NCBI RefSeq assembly: GCF_020283565.1
Contig: NC_060064.1
Coordinates: 10,468,266 to 10,532,265, forward strand
DNA length: 64,000 nucleotides
Direction: 5' to 3'
Source: Trifolium pratense
Taxonomy: Eukaryota > Streptophyta > Magnoliopsida > Fabales > Fabaceae
The notes beneath the pieces are model-generated. The model made no database searches. It was not told where the DNA came from and was given only the letters and a program-made list of their open reading frames with translations. A program made the translations under genes and the position numbers. Below, piece after piece: positions 26,216 through 38,209 of the stretch. How positions within the stretch are numbered: position 1 is the first letter of the stretch; every line of letters starts with the position of its first letter.

Positions 26216-27330
26216 TTTTTTTAGCGGCAAAAACTTTTATTAACAAAGTGACCATAACATAAGATTTTTTTTGTGGACATATAAGTTAGACACAGGCAGA
26301 CGTGGAACGCGCCTTCCTGACCTGCTAGTGTCAATAAAGTGGGTTAGAGAAGTTTTCTGTTTTATAATCAGTTAGAGAAGACTCAATTATTTTTTTTTAA
26401 AAAAAAGATTCAATTGAATATCACATAAGCAAACTCTTTAATTGAATGTCACCTAAGCAATTTGTATTGAGAGTGCATGAAAGAGCTCCGTGGAATCTCC
26501 TAATATATACCTCTATACCTATATATAAAGAGGATACAAAAACAATTGGTGTGAACTTTTCATAATACCAACAATACCTTGATTTTTTTTTAGCACCAAA
26601 AATCTTTTATTATAACAAACTCACCAGAACATAAGACTTTTTTTAGCAGCAAAATTTTTTTATTAACAAACTCACCATAACATAATGCATGTATTTTTTT
26701 TGACATAAATTTACATAATAGCAGTTAGACATAGATAGGCGCTGTCTGGCCGCTAGTGTATATAATAGAGATAGAGATGGAAATTAGGATAATGAATGAG
26801 AAGGTTATTATTAATGAGGTTAGTTTTTGAACAATATAAGGTCTTTCAACAATAAATTAAAAAATCATAGATAATTGAGTAATAAAAGCAAAAATAAAAA
26901 AAAATGCTCAGTAAACATGCACCTTTGCGAACAAAACTATTTGTCGTTGGGTACCTCCGCATCCACCGTGATATCCATCCTATCAAAATGAAAAAAAAAA
27001 AAAAGAAAGAAATAAACATAAGCACAAAACCATTAATTTTTATAGAAAAATGGGAGATACGAAGATCTTTTTTTTTTATATACGAAAATCTTTTTTTTTC
27101 CTTTTTTTAGAAGATCTTTTTTTATTCCTTCTTTTTAAATTTTTTTTAGAAGATTTTTTTTTATTCCTTTTTTTGAGAAGTTTTTTTTTTAAAATAATGG
27201 GTTAGAGAAGATTCAATTGAATGTCACGTAACCAAGTTTTCTAATTAAATGACACCTAAACAATTTCTTTGAGAATGCACGAGAGAGCTCCGCGAGAATC
27301 TCAGTATGTATATAATAGAGAGACAGAGAG
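26216..27330. repeat. Interleaved dispersed repeats, two families
   Basis: Family 1 (AGCxxCAAAA...TTATTAACAAA...ACCATAACATAA, ending near CTAGTGT) occurs at ~26217-26330, ~26586-26640 (partial) and ~26641-26765. Family 2 (GTTAGAGAAG...TTCAATTGAAT...GAGAGCTCCG) occurs at ~26345-26510 and ~27190-27300. No coding content. The origin is unknown; the duplicated order suggests a segment copied once and then disrupted. Confidence 0.6.
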
Positions 27331-27622
27331 AGATATTATATTTCTCTCTAAATTGAAGTTGTTATTTAAAATGGTTAGGGTAGGTCATTGTGGATCATGT
27401 AGGGAATCCTTCTTAACTATCTTCATCCACTACAACTGCCATTTTCATAATCAAGGTCATATAACCCACATGGACAAGCTTAGCATCATCTTTATAACAT
27501 GACACATGAGAAGATCCCTTTGATAGGGAAGACTCAATTGACACTATAAGGGACTCGAGAATGTATATCGTACACATAATCAACGTTAGTTAATCATTTA
27601 TGAGATACCATTATTTAAATAT

Positions 27623-27669
27623 GCATGTTAGTTGTAGTTTTTTTTTTATTGGGACATGTTAGTTGTAGT
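27623..27669 (-). repeat. T-run stub flanked by 16-bp direct repeats
   Basis: CATGTTAGTTGTAGTT at 27623-27638 and 27654-27669 flank TTTTTTTTATTGGGA (15 bp). Confidence 0.72.
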
Positions 27670-27855
27670 TGAAATTAATTATTTACGAATTTTATATATT
27701 AGTTTTGCAGGTTTTATCCTTATCAAAGGCTTGTTCCATCTATTACGCAACTTCTTGAAAGCAAGTTTTGATGAGCCTCGTTATTGATGCAATGTGTCAT
27801 TGATACAATGAAGGAGCACTTTAAGTTTCAAAAAATAATAGATGTGCAGCTTCAA

Positions 27856-27886
<31 letters not shown>
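27856..27886. repeat. (AAT)n microsatellite
   Basis: About 10 units. A second, shorter run of ATA/AAT lies at ~28273-28292, on the other side of the foldback element. Confidence 0.9.
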
Positions 27887-27890
<4 letters not shown>

Positions 27891-27892
27891 GA

Positions 27893-28273
27893 CTTAAATA
27901 TGCAAAAGGTCTCTGTACTTACGGGTCATTTGAGTTTTAATCCCTGCACTTTAAAATTTTTTCATTTTGCCACTACACTTTTATTTTACTTTATAAATGG
28001 TCCCTGAACTCATTTTTTGTTGAAGTGGCACATTTTTTTCATGATGTGTCAATTTTATTTTACTTTTAAAAAATTACTTATTTAAGGATATTTTGATCGA
28101 TTCACTGCAAAATTAAATTAGTCATCAACTCTAAAGTTCAGTCAACAGTGACAGATCAACAAAAATGTGTCATTTAAACAACAAAAAAAAGGTCTGGGGA
28201 CCATTTTTAAAGTAAAATGAAAGTACAGTGACAAAATAAAATGTTTTTAAAATGCAGGGACTAAAACTCAAAT
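27893..28273. mobile_element. Foldback MULE-like MITE
   Basis: The left arm has TTGAGTTTTAATCCCTGCAC and the right arm, read inward, TGAGTTTTAGTCCCTGCA. The arms match through ATTTTACTTT and AAATGGTCCC. The left end keeps an outer piece (TATGCAAAAGGTCTCTGTAC) missing on the right. Both sides abut AAT repeats, so the target duplication cannot be read. Confidence 0.65.
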
Positions 28274-29045
28274 GATAATAATAATAATAATAGAAGTACG
28301 TGAATTGTCATGTTATTACTAGTCATTTATACATTTTTTTTAAAATTTCTTTAACACATTTTTAAATTGGACATTTTTTTTATATAAAAAATTTAGCGTG
28401 AGGGGAAGGTGTCACAGTTTAAGGGGGAAGACTTTAGAGCTTTTAGAACATTTATAAAGTAATTGAATTTATTTCTCTTCAAGAGCACGAGCGGAATTCG
28501 AATTCAGGATCTTTCGAATCTAAGACCTGTCATTTTATCACTAGACGAAACTTTTGGAGTTTTAAATCAGACATATTAAGTCCGGATTCTTTATTATTCA
28601 ACTATGCACCCCATTTTAATGGTATAAATAGATGAATTGTTGATTCATATCGATCATGGTGTGAAATTAATTTATGGATTTGGATCCTCTTATGTTGTTT
28701 GTGTTCGGTCTTTTTTCCTTTTTCTAATCTAACGATTGTTGATTCACGAAGGGAAAAAAAAAGAACAATGCAGAAGAAAGAAAAAAAGATGAATGGATGG
28801 TTGAGATGAGGACAAAATAAAGAAATTGAGAGAAAGGGTTGGAGAGGATCCATATCCTTAATTTATAATGACAAAACATATACTTTAAACTCTTAAATTA
28901 TAATCATTTTAAACAATTCAATGTTTTGGGCACTTTTGGGTTTAAATCGTACCTCTTGAAAAAAAATATTATTGTTACAAAAAATATGTAGATTTTCGAA
29001 ATTGAGAGTTTAAATTTAAAGAAAGGAAATAATGAATAGAGAAAG
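28274..29045. other. Intergenic DNA
   Basis: AT-rich, no gene recognised. The minus-strand frame at 28602-28853 is low-complexity. Confidence 0.4.
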
Positions 29046-29250
29046 TGTTATGGATTTTGTGTTAGCTCTTATGTTTGTTTGTATTGATCTGTTAGTTATT
29101 TGGTTTGTGTGGCTTAGCGAGTGTCTAGTCGCTAAGCGAGATTGCTTGTATGTTTGTCTATTATTCTGTTATGTTTTTTGTTTTTGCACTCTTCCTGTAA
29201 AAGGCATTTGCTAGTGAAATAAAACGTTAAAGAGCTTCATTTTCTTAACA
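29046..29250 (+). mobile_element. Single 5' LTR of a Copia-type retrotransposon
   Basis: A 205-bp segment bounded by the inverted repeat TGTTA...TAACA, directly followed by a primer-binding site and a gag remnant. No matching 3' LTR is seen downstream, so the element is truncated. Confidence 0.75.
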
Positions 29251-29252
29251 AT

Positions 29253-29264
29253 TGGTATCAGAGT
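29253..29264 (+). promoter_or_regulatory. Primer-binding site (initiator Met-tRNA)
   Basis: TTGGTATCAGAG lies two bases after the LTR. It is the usual complement of the 3' end of plant initiator tRNA-Met used to prime Copia elements. Confidence 0.8.
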
Positions 29265-29283
29265 CTGGTTGTAACGATTTGTT

Positions 29284-29292
29284 CTCTATCTA

Positions 29293-29323
<31 letters not shown>

Positions 29324-29341
29324 ATCTCTCTCTCTCTCTCT
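29284..29341. repeat. (CT)n microsatellite in the retrotransposon leader
   Basis: CT dinucleotides interrupted by TATCTCTATC. Confidence 0.9.
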
Positions 29342-29399
29342 GTCTAGTTAGTTACACAAAGATCGTTAGTTTCACAAAGTTTCTTCTTTCAAGTTTTCA

Positions 29400-30186
29400 T
29401 GGTTGAATCAAGCAATTTCATGCAACCATCCATTCGTAGATTTGATGGTTATTATGATCAATGAGCTATGTTTATGAAGAGTCTTCAGATCTAAAAAGTA
29501 TTGGAATCTCATTGAGAATGGTGTGATTACTACACCTAAAAGTGCAACGCAAGAACATCAGAAAGTTGCAGATGAAAGTCGTTTGAAGGATCTGAAGTTA
29601 AAAACTATCTGTTTAAACTTTAAAGCCATTGATATATAGATCAATTTTTGAAACAATTCTTGTTCGTGACACTGTCAAAGACATTTTGGATTCAATGCGC
29701 CAGAAGTATCAAGGATGCACAAAGGTTAAGAGGGCACAATTGCAGGCTTTGGGGAAATATTTTGAGGTTCTCAACATGAAGATTGGTGAATCGATTGAAG
29801 ATTATTTCTCGAGAGCACTTGTAATTTCTAACAAGATGAATGCTCATGGTGAAAAGTTAACACAAGGTATCATTGTTGAAAGGATCTTGTGTTCTTTAAC
29901 CTCAAGATTCAACTATGTGGTGTGTTTCATTGAAGACTCCAATGATATGACTGCAATGACTGCTGATGAGTTACAAAGTAATTTGCTTGTGCACGAGCAA
30001 CGAATGAAAGGTCAAAAGGAAGATGGACAAGTTCTCAATGTCTCCAATGGAGGAAGGTGCGGAAGAGAACGTAGTGGCAGAGGTAGAGGACATGGAGGTA
30101 GAGGCATGGAATTCAACAAAGAAACTTTTGAATGCTACAAATATCACAAACTTGGTCACTTCCAATCTGAATGTCTACAATCCTAA
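29400..30186 (+). pseudogene. Copia gag (UBN2 family) remnant
   Basis: The start reads MVESSNFMQPSIRRFDGYYDQ, then a TGA at 29463 where Copia gags usually have Trp (FDG..YxxW). A frame change near 29495 restores YWNLIENGVITTPKSATQ. From 29629 a 185-codon frame runs through the UBN2 core to a Gly/Arg-rich stretch and a zinc knuckle. The knuckle reads CYKYHKLGHFQSEC, so the second Cys of CX2CX4HX4C is Tyr. The gag ends at 30186, and no protease, integrase or reverse transcriptase follows. It is dead and truncated. Confidence 0.85.
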
Positions 30187-31049
30187 CTCAAATTGGTCCT
30201 AAACTCCCAAATATATTTCAAAAAGTGCAAATAAGCTGCTTAAATTTTTGAAATTGTTCCCTAATTTCAATATTTAAATTTGACCCAAAACTTTTAAAAT
30301 TTATATAAGTGCCTAAAAAAATATTAACATTGAAATCTTTTATTACTCTATCCAAACAAAGTACATTTACAAATAAAGGTAATTCAATTGAATCATTTGA
30401 ATAACTTAAAATTCTAAATTTTAGTAAAATCATCCAAAGACACAATTTGAAATTTTTGAAAAGTTTTAGGGGCTAAATTGCTAATTGACCCCTAACATTC
30501 CGCGAATTTTCAAAGGTAATATAAAAAGAAAAACTAAATTAAAATTAGAGAAATGATATAGAGTTCTTGATAGTTAAACATATTAATAAAAAAAATTATA
30601 TAGAAATTGTTCAATACTTTAAAAATTAAAAAAGTTATCTTTTTATTTTTATTTTATTTTTATTTTTGATATGTTTAGTTAGTGCTCCAGAAACACTTTT
30701 GATGTACATGGTCACAAAAGGAAAATTATCACAGCTAGTGAAGTAACTCAGACAAATATTCTAAAAAATTATACATATTATTGTAAAAGTATTGTACTCT
30801 AATTGAGAAATGGTGGATGATTAGCTAGCTAATTAGCAACAAATAATAATAAACGCGTAACAGGGTCCCAATATCAATTGGTTCCAACACTAAAATCATA
30901 ACAAAGCCTAATACATGATTTTTGCTTCCCACCCCCCAAGAAAAATAATACTAAAAATTATTTAAAAACTAAAAATAAAAGAACAAGATAAGTATAAAGA
31001 AACAGAGAGGAACATGGGTCTATAACCCTTTAAACTAAGGTCTTAGGCC
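30187..31049. other. Intergenic DNA upstream of XTH copy 2
   Basis: AT-rich, no gene recognised. It contains the distal promoter region of XTH copy 2. Confidence 0.4.
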
Positions 31050-31057
31050 TATAAATA
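31050..31057 (+). promoter_or_regulatory. TATA box of XTH copy 2
   Basis: TATAAATA in GGCCTATAAATACCC, 47 bp before the ATG. Its context resembles the TATA region of copy 1. Confidence 0.65.
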
Positions 31058-31096
31058 CCCAAGTCTTAGCCACAATATTTCACAACTTAAAACAAA

Positions 31097-32880
31097 ATGG
31101 CTTCTTCATTTTGGACCCTTTGTTTGATTATTTTAGCATCACTAATCTCTTCTTCATTCTGTGCTCCTCCAAGGAAGCCAGTGGATGTACCATTTGGTAG
31201 AAACTATTACCCTACTTGGGCTTTTGATCATATCAAATACTTCAATGGTGGTTCTGAGATTCAGCTTCATCTTGATAAGTACACTGGTTAGTGTTTAACA
31301 AACTTCATTATTCTTTCCACTTAGTGAGTATGTCAGAATCACGGAGATCCATCGTGATTTTATAGAAATTACAGAATGTAGTGTTTTGAAAAATCATAGT
31401 AGGTCACTGTGATTCTGACATATCCACCATCATGCAAAACATAGAATTTATATTTTGGCCGAATTTGGGTTAAAAAAAAATTGTGACATTGTTAATTTTT
31501 CTAACTACTTTCTGAACAGGTACTGGTTTTCAATCCAAAGGTTCATACTTGTTTGGTCATTTTAGTATGAACATTAAGATGGTTCCTGGTGATTCAGCTG
31601 GAACAGTTACTGCTTTCTATGTATGTGTAGGAAAATTTCAACTAAAAATTTATTTTGTTTCTATTTTTAGTATTTTGTTGAATGACTTTTTTTTATGATT
31701 GGAACTATTTTACAGCTATCTTCACAAAATGCTGAACATGATGAAATAGATTTTGAGTTCTTGGGGAACAGAACAGGACAACCTTACATTTTGCAAACAA
31801 ATGTGTTCACTGGTGGTCAAGGTAACAAAGAACAAAGGATCTTTCTTTGGTTTGATCCTACAAAAGAGTTTCATAGATACTCCATTCTATGGAACATGTA
31901 CCAGATTGTGTAAGTATACTTTGATGAAACTATTGTCTTAAAACATTCTTTCATACCCTTTTTCATCACACACCTAAATCTAGTTCATTTTTCAGATTTA
32001 TAAATTGCATCTTTAAAGTTGCTATGAGTTTGACAAAACCACACTAGTACAACATTGTCAATTTAAAATGTATGGTGTATTTGGTTTTATTGATTAATAT
32101 AAATGATCAGTTTTTCAATAAAGCTAAAAATAATTTATTTTTTTAATAGTAAGAAACTGAGAGTATTTAACGTATTTGGCCAATTTAGATTAACTTATTT
32201 TTGAGCTTACGAAATAATTTATTTAAATAAATAAGTTTTTATGTCAATTCATACTTTCTCATTAAAGTAAAAAATGTATCTTAATAAACTATTATTTCAT
32301 AAATATCTTAACAAACTTATAAATAATATATAAAAATTATTTTGCATAAATTAAAAAATAAGTCGATTGAAATGAGGTTTAAACATTAACCACATCACAT
32401 TCAAGTCATTTTTAACTAAAATAATTTTTTTTTTAAAATAATGTAATTAATTTAATCTTAATCTATGATTGGCTGTGCAGGTTTTTTGTGGATGATGTAC
32501 CAATTAGAGTGTTCAAGAACAGCAAAGATTTAGGAGTAAGATTTCCATTTGACCAACCAATGAAAATCTACAACAGTTTATGGAATGCAGATGATTGGGC
32601 AACAAGAGGTGGATTAGAGAAAACAGATTGGTCAAAAGCACCATTCATAGCAGGATACAAAAGTTTCCACATAGATGGTTGTGAAGCTTCTGTTCAAGCA
32701 AAATTCTGTGCTACACAAGGTAAAAGATGGTGGGATCAACCTGAATTTCGTGATCTTGATGCTGCTCAATGGCGTAGACTAAGATGGGTTCGTGAAAAAT
32801 TCACCATTTACAATTATTGCACTGATAGAAAACGTTTGCCTCAAATTCCTCCTGAATGCAAAAGAGACCGTGACATTTAA
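31097..32880 (+). CDS. XTH: Xyloglucan endotransglucosylase/hydrolase, XTH4/5 type (copy 2)
   Basis: Four exons: 31097-31286, 31520-31620, 31716-31909 and 32481-32880, all GT-AG, giving 294 aa. Exons 2, 3 and 4 are exactly the same lengths as in copy 1. A signal peptide (residues 1 to ~22, ending SSSFCA) directs it to the wall. [11 protein letters not shown] has nucleophile Glu107 and acid/base Glu111, with the NRT glycosylation site following. The C-terminal XET-C region with four Cys and the RDRDI end are intact. In the 132 residues of the last exon I count 13 differences from copy 1, none at catalytic or Cys positions. Intron 3 carries a MITE absent from copy 1. Expected role: xyloglucan cutting and religation in growing walls, like Arabidopsis XTH4/XTH5. 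Confidence 0.95.
32172..32382. mobile_element. MITE in intron 3 of XTH copy 2
   Basis: Left end TTTGGCCAATTTAGATTAAC with CTTATTTTTGAGCTTACG; right end the inverse, TTTGCATAAATTAAAAAATA then AAGTCGATTGAAAT. Same family as the pieces at 8905 and 22787. Ends are imprecise. Confidence 0.5.
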
Positions 32881-34170
32881 ATATTTATGATCATATGATA
32901 TATGATATTGTATTTTTATTTTTATTATTGTTTGTTCTCTTATTTATATGCTTTCAAAAAATACTAGTATGTCACATTGTTGTGACATTTCTGTTTATGG
33001 TATCAATTATTTATTTCCACTATTGTTCGGACGAGTTATGTAAATTGAGAAGTGGATATATTTATGTATTTGTGACATTATATTATATTGAAATATTAAT
33101 AATAATATTTTCACATGGTAGTAGTATTATTGAAACTATAAAAGATTTTATTTATTCTATTGGGGTGTGCTATAATGGCAAGTGCTGGAGAAGCAGTTGT
33201 AAAATTTGCATAGGGGGGTGTTTATTTATTTTTGAATTTGTAGATCTGTGTTCTGATCCACTGGTCCCATAGTAGAAAGTGGTGAGGTGGTGTTGTTGAA
33301 AATTAGGACAAAAAAGACACTGGATCCTGAAACGTGGCTCCACTGAGCACTATAAGCATGTGAACGTACTGCATACAATGCATAGGAGAAAATCAAATGA
33401 TTATTTTTTATAGTACATAATATCGAGGGAACCCGATAAAAACAATGAAGTCAATACTCTAAAATCATAAGAATTCCACCCAAAATCTTAAGCACGTTCT
33501 AAAGTTGATCCAATACTAGGATTCACTCTCGCTCCCCCATCAAAATAATAGTGTCAATGTTCTAGAACCATAAAAAAGAGAGACACTACATCTGTACCAA
33601 AAATTTTAAGGCATTAGGTTAATGAGTCAACTCTCTTATAAATCTATCATTCTTCTCATTCATAGTCGATTTGAAACTTAACCACTCACACTTGATACCT
33701 AACACATAATATATATACTCTAACTAGTCCTATTTATAAAAAAATTACTTTTTAAATTCATATATTGTTAGATGTATCTTGTCAATATGAATTAAAAAAT
33801 AAAATTTTTACTTATGATAAGGATCATAGGGAGTAATTTTTTGCTTCAGGAAAAAAATGATGATTTAATAGTTCTAGTAGTATTATTTAGGCTTCAAATT
33901 CGATCCTAGGACGGTTTAGAATTTTATTATTACAAGTTTTTGGCTTTGGCACGTGTGGTCATGTGTATTAATGTGCTTATAAGGATGTAGTAGTTTAATG
34001 TTGCATAACATGGATGGATCGTGTATGATGACAATAACAATGTAATTAGATCAAATTAAATTTGACAGGTACATCTGAAAATGATATAGCACTGCTAATG
34101 TCTTGCATTGTTTCAAGCCGAAATGAACGGTTTGAAGAGCTAAAAATACCAATGAGATTCACACCATAAT
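32881..34170. other. 3' flank of XTH copy 2 and intergenic DNA
   Basis: No gene. About 33725-33835 has a degenerate inverted repeat (AGTCCTATTTATAA against GATCATAGGGAGTAA), possibly an old Stowaway MITE. Confidence 0.4.
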
Positions 34171-35020
34171 CATTGGCGTTGCCAGGAACTTGATCAGCAG
34201 TTCAAACTTTTAAAATTTAATCAATAATTATAATTATAATATATTATTAATATATATTCAAAGAATTATATAGTACTCAAAAAATTAATATATATATATA
34301 TATATGCTCTACAGTTGTCCTTTAGGCGATGTCATGTTCTGAAACCGTTGCATAATCAACTCGTTATCAACTTTGTCGAGCACTTTTTTCTCAATATAAG
34401 TCACAAGACAATCATTTAGAAATTCATCTCCCAATTGATTGTGCATTCTTGTCTTCATATCAGAAAATGACCGTTCAACGGTTGTCACAGGCAAAATCAT
34501 TGCTAACCTCAAAAGTTGATAAACTAACGGATAAACAATAAGCCTTTTAGTTTCAACCAATTTATTTTAAAGATCACTTATTCTTTTTAAAGATGCAAAT
34601 TCAACACTCATATGCATATCAACGATGTAAGTCTCAAGTTAATTATCAAGCATCATCAATCTAGTTTGACAAAATTCAGTTGGATAAAACTTTGCAAATT
34701 CAATCAATTTTGCCTTGTCAAAACTAGAAAACAAGTTGGTTGGACACAAACAAGTCATACAAATGAGCAACCGACTATTTTTCTCATTAAAACAGTTGTT
34801 AAGTTCTTGAAGCTGCATGTCCACAATATTATAAAATAATTCAATGCGATAACGGTTCCCTATTGTGATAATGATTTGAGTTTAGTTGGGTCAGTGGTGT
34901 AATAGAAAAAAATGAAGGGGTTCAAAATATAAATTATATAGAGATATATGTGTTTTTTTTTATAAAAAAAATCCGGGGGGTTTAGTTGACCCCCTTCAGC
35001 TATAGGTGGAGACGCCTATG
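34171..35020 (-). mobile_element. Internally deleted hAT element keeping the transposase 3' end
   Basis: The ends read inward CATTGGCGTTGCC (left) and CATAGGCGTCTCC (right), flanked by ACCATAAT (34163-34170) and ACCACAAT (35021-35028), an 8-bp duplication with one mismatch. The right part reads AGCTGAAGGGGGTCAACTAAA inward, a familiar terminal sequence of plant hAT elements. Total 850 bp. Confidence 0.8.
34309..34860 (-). pseudogene. hAT transposase C-terminal fragment (hATC dimerisation domain)
   Basis: The minus strand reads RYRIELFYNIVDMQLQELNN, then CLCPTNLFSSFDKAKLIEFAKFYP, then, after two stops, VETKRLIVYPLVYQLLRLAMILPVTTVERSFSDMK and onward to TSPKGQL and a stop. This is the end of a hAT transposase of the type annotated as zinc-finger MYM-type protein 1-like. 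ERSFS is the core of the hATC domain. The N-terminal zinc finger and catalytic core are missing. Confidence 0.88.
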
Positions 35021-35401
35021 ACCACAATTGGTTAATTAAACATATAAATAACAAACCCATGGTTTTTATTTTTTGGTAGATAGATAAAATGACAAATTAT
35101 TGAAAACTCAACACACATAAAATGAAAGAATCGATATTCGAATTTCGATCATAATATCTTACTTAATAATTTTGGTATGTATGTCCACCAAACAAAATTT
35201 TAGTGGCTTAGACGAAATATGAATTCTCACCTAGGTCTAGGAGTCAGTTAAGTAGTTACAGCCAAGCTCGTTTCTATAATTTTAGTGACTTATGAGCGAA
35301 CTTATAATTTCGACCTAAAATTTGAATTCCTAAAAAACATTGAATTTTTAAAAATTGCTTGCAATATGAATTTGTGAAGTGATCTCTTAACTAGTTAGGC
35401 C

Positions 35402-36265
35402 CAGCAGCGGACCTAGGGGGCTGTGGTGGGCCACGGCCCACCCCCAAAAAAAAAAAAATTTCATACCATGGGAATTTACTATACTACCCCTGAAAAAAAT
35501 TATATGAAAAGAAATACTATGTTTTCCTTCTTTCATTCGCGCTCTGTTCTTTAAGTTTAACACCGCCGTACCTGAAGCTTTGTTCTCTCGTTCTCGACGG
35601 CTTCGATCGTTTTTTCTCCGTCTCCGACAACCTCACTGAAACACGACTTCATCTCGCCTCTAACCCTCTGTGAAATACGACCATCTCCTCACTTAAAATC
35701 ATTCATCGGTGTCGACGGTCGACGGCGAATCGTTCTCCCTCTTTGTGACACTTCTTCTCTGTTTTTAGAAAGGTAAGCACTTTTTTTCTCTATTCTTCAC
35801 GTTTTTGATTGTTTAGTTTGAATGAATGATTTTGTTATTGGAAATTTTGTGAATTGTGAAGCAATTTTAAAACATGTGGTTTGATATTGAGAATGTTTTA
35901 ACAAACTAAAATTGATTACAATCTTTGAAAATATTATCCTTAAAGTATTGATTGTTGTTAATCTTTGTTGATTGTAATCCCCTAACCCTAATCCATTTGT
36001 TTCTAGCAGATAGCATGACTGTTTTCATTGAAAGGGAAATTAGTGCAAGTATTAGTTCAGATGTATTATTGATGATTTCGCGTCGCTAGATACACGTAGA
36101 GTGTTATTTTAAGGTATGTAGTTTAATTTTCTAGTATCAACTTTGTTTTTATATGTACTACTTAATATTTTTTTTTGGATAAGTTGTACTACTTAAATTT
36201 TAATTTGCAATATTATAGTTTATTTTAGCGGCCCACCCGCGTTTTTATTCCTGGTTCCGCCACTG
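35402..36265. mobile_element. Internally deleted hAT element with intact target-site duplication
   Basis: The ends read inward CAGCAGCGGACCTAGG and CAGTGGCGGAACCAGG, flanked by a perfect 8-bp duplication GTTAGGCC (35394-35401, 36266-36273). Total 864 bp. No transposase ORF. About 35530-35775 is GC-richer and ends in a strong splice-donor-like AAAGGTAAGC, so it looks like the untranslated leader exon of the parent element. Confidence 0.9.
36154..36196 (-). repeat. T-run stub flanked by 12-bp direct repeats
   Basis: TGTACTACTTAA at 36154-36165 and 36185-36196 flank TATTTTTTTTTGGATAAGT (19 bp). It lies inside the hAT element 35402-36265, so it is younger. Confidence 0.65.
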
Positions 36266-36273
36266 GTTAGGCC

Positions 36274-38209
36274 AAATCCATTGACTGTCCCTCACAAATT
36301 TTACAAATTAGTTTTAATGATCAAACATCAAAATCTTTTTAAAATCATTCTTGTAAAAGAAAAACAGTGGAAAATCTATTTCCCTAACATGTCATTGATG
36401 TTTTGTTCTTTTCTGTGTTTTTCCCCAACAGTCGCTTTCAATTTTGGGGGAAAATAAAAAAGAGCTGAAAAGTGGCATTATGGTGAAGTTGAAAACTCAG
36501 CAAACAATTATTTTATTCCGTAAATTGCAGCAGAATGAGTTTTGGAATCTTTCGTATTATGTCCATAAGCGTGTAACCATATGATGGTTATTTTTATTTT
36601 ATTTTTATAAAAAAAAAATTATTTTATAAAATAAAAATTTAGGTGAGGTGGACTCCTATACAACTCACAAAAGCAACAAGGCTCCATAAGCGCTTACAAG
36701 AAAATTGTTATTTGAATTTGGCTTATTTTTGCATTTGTGAAAATAGCAAATAAAATTTTATCTTGATTCATAATTTTTAATCAACAAAAGTTATATTTTT
36801 AAAAGTTGTTTAATCATTTACTACTTTGAAAAGCTTATAATTATATATAAAAATTTATTTATTTATATAAGTTGGTTCGCATAAACTCAAAAATAAACTA
36901 ATTCAAATAAACCCTGAATCATTACAATTGAAAAAATTAAGAGAATAACGTGTAACATAGACATTTAAATTAAGAAAAATTAAGAGAATAAAATGGAGAA
37001 GATCTATTCACGCCAACAAGGAAGTACTTACCAATTGTCCAACAACAGAAGAAAATCCTGAACTTAACTAAAGAATTAATTTCAAACTTTATAAAATATG
37101 AGTGAATTTCTAATCAACTGAACCGACTTTGATCACCTTTTATATTTGTTTTTTTCAAAGTAAACAAAAATGGACCACGTGATTCATTTTTCTTTGTTTC
37201 TAAAGTTTTTGATTCATTTCATGCACATCCTAGACGAAGAGTTGTCTGCCACCTTATCCCTATTTTACCTTCAAAAATCATTGTGGACCACAATTTTGAC
37301 TCCTCCTTGTTACCCTTTTCACGTTTGAAAAAAGTGGCTGGTAGTGGTAGCTAGTAAACAGTGCAAGCATGGCGGTGGCTCATAAAAAAACAAAAAGTTT
37401 GGTGTATGGGTTCAATTCATAATTCATAATTGAAAGTTACAATAATGTAATCTTATTTCATCCCAAATTACCTCAGTTTGTCGGTGCACTAGGCGTTACT
37501 AATTTGTATGCCTTTATGTTGGGAAAAATGCCTAAGAGGCCGTTTGTTAGCTTATTTTAGAAAAAAATTATTTTTTTTTATAAAAATAATCACTTTTTAA
37601 TTATTTTGCGTCTGTTCTTTACAAATTTTTAAAATAATCAGAAGTTAAAAATAATAAGAAAATAGCTAAAAATGAGAGGCTACTTAGAGTAGCTTATAAA
37701 ATAATAGATTTTTTTAGAGGAGAGAGAAAAGAAATATTAAAAGGAGAAAGTTGTTTGTAATTAAAAAAAATCACTTTTATAAGTTATATCCAAACAAAAT
37801 AAAGATTATTTTATTTAAAAAAGTTAATTTTTATTATAATAAACAAACACAAAGTAAATTCAACTTTTCTAAAAATCTTTAAAATCTAATCTCTAAATTA
37901 TTTTAGATCAAAATCACTATTTTTTTAATCTGTAACAAACGCACCCTAAATATCTTTTTTGAAAGATTTTATATTTAAATATAGTTTAGATTTATATTTG
38001 AAATAAAATAATATTAGGGTTTATGATTTATATTTCTGTTTAGAATATTTAAGATTTGTTTAGAATTTATTATAAGATTAGTGTTTTTCTTATGTAGCTC
38101 TATATATAGAGCCATAAGCATGATGAATAAAATAAGAACTTTAGTTTTCTTCATATAACCCTATACTTGGGGAGAGTTTTCTCTTTAAAATTATATCCCA
38201 CCAAATTCC
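36274..38209. other. Intergenic DNA with MITE-like segments
   Basis: No gene. About 37545-37945 begins AGGCCGTTTGTTAGC and ends with the inverse TAACAAACGCACCCT, so it is probably a MITE of ~400 bp, with the duplication unclear (CCTAA on both sides). About 36715-36915 has a second inverted structure (CTTATTTTTG, AAAAATAAACTAATTC). Confidence 0.45.

Noticed and set aside
37990..38165. Possible solo LTR (leader-like CTCTATATATAGAGCC and AATAAAATAAG)
   Set aside because: No terminal TG...CA with target duplication could be read.
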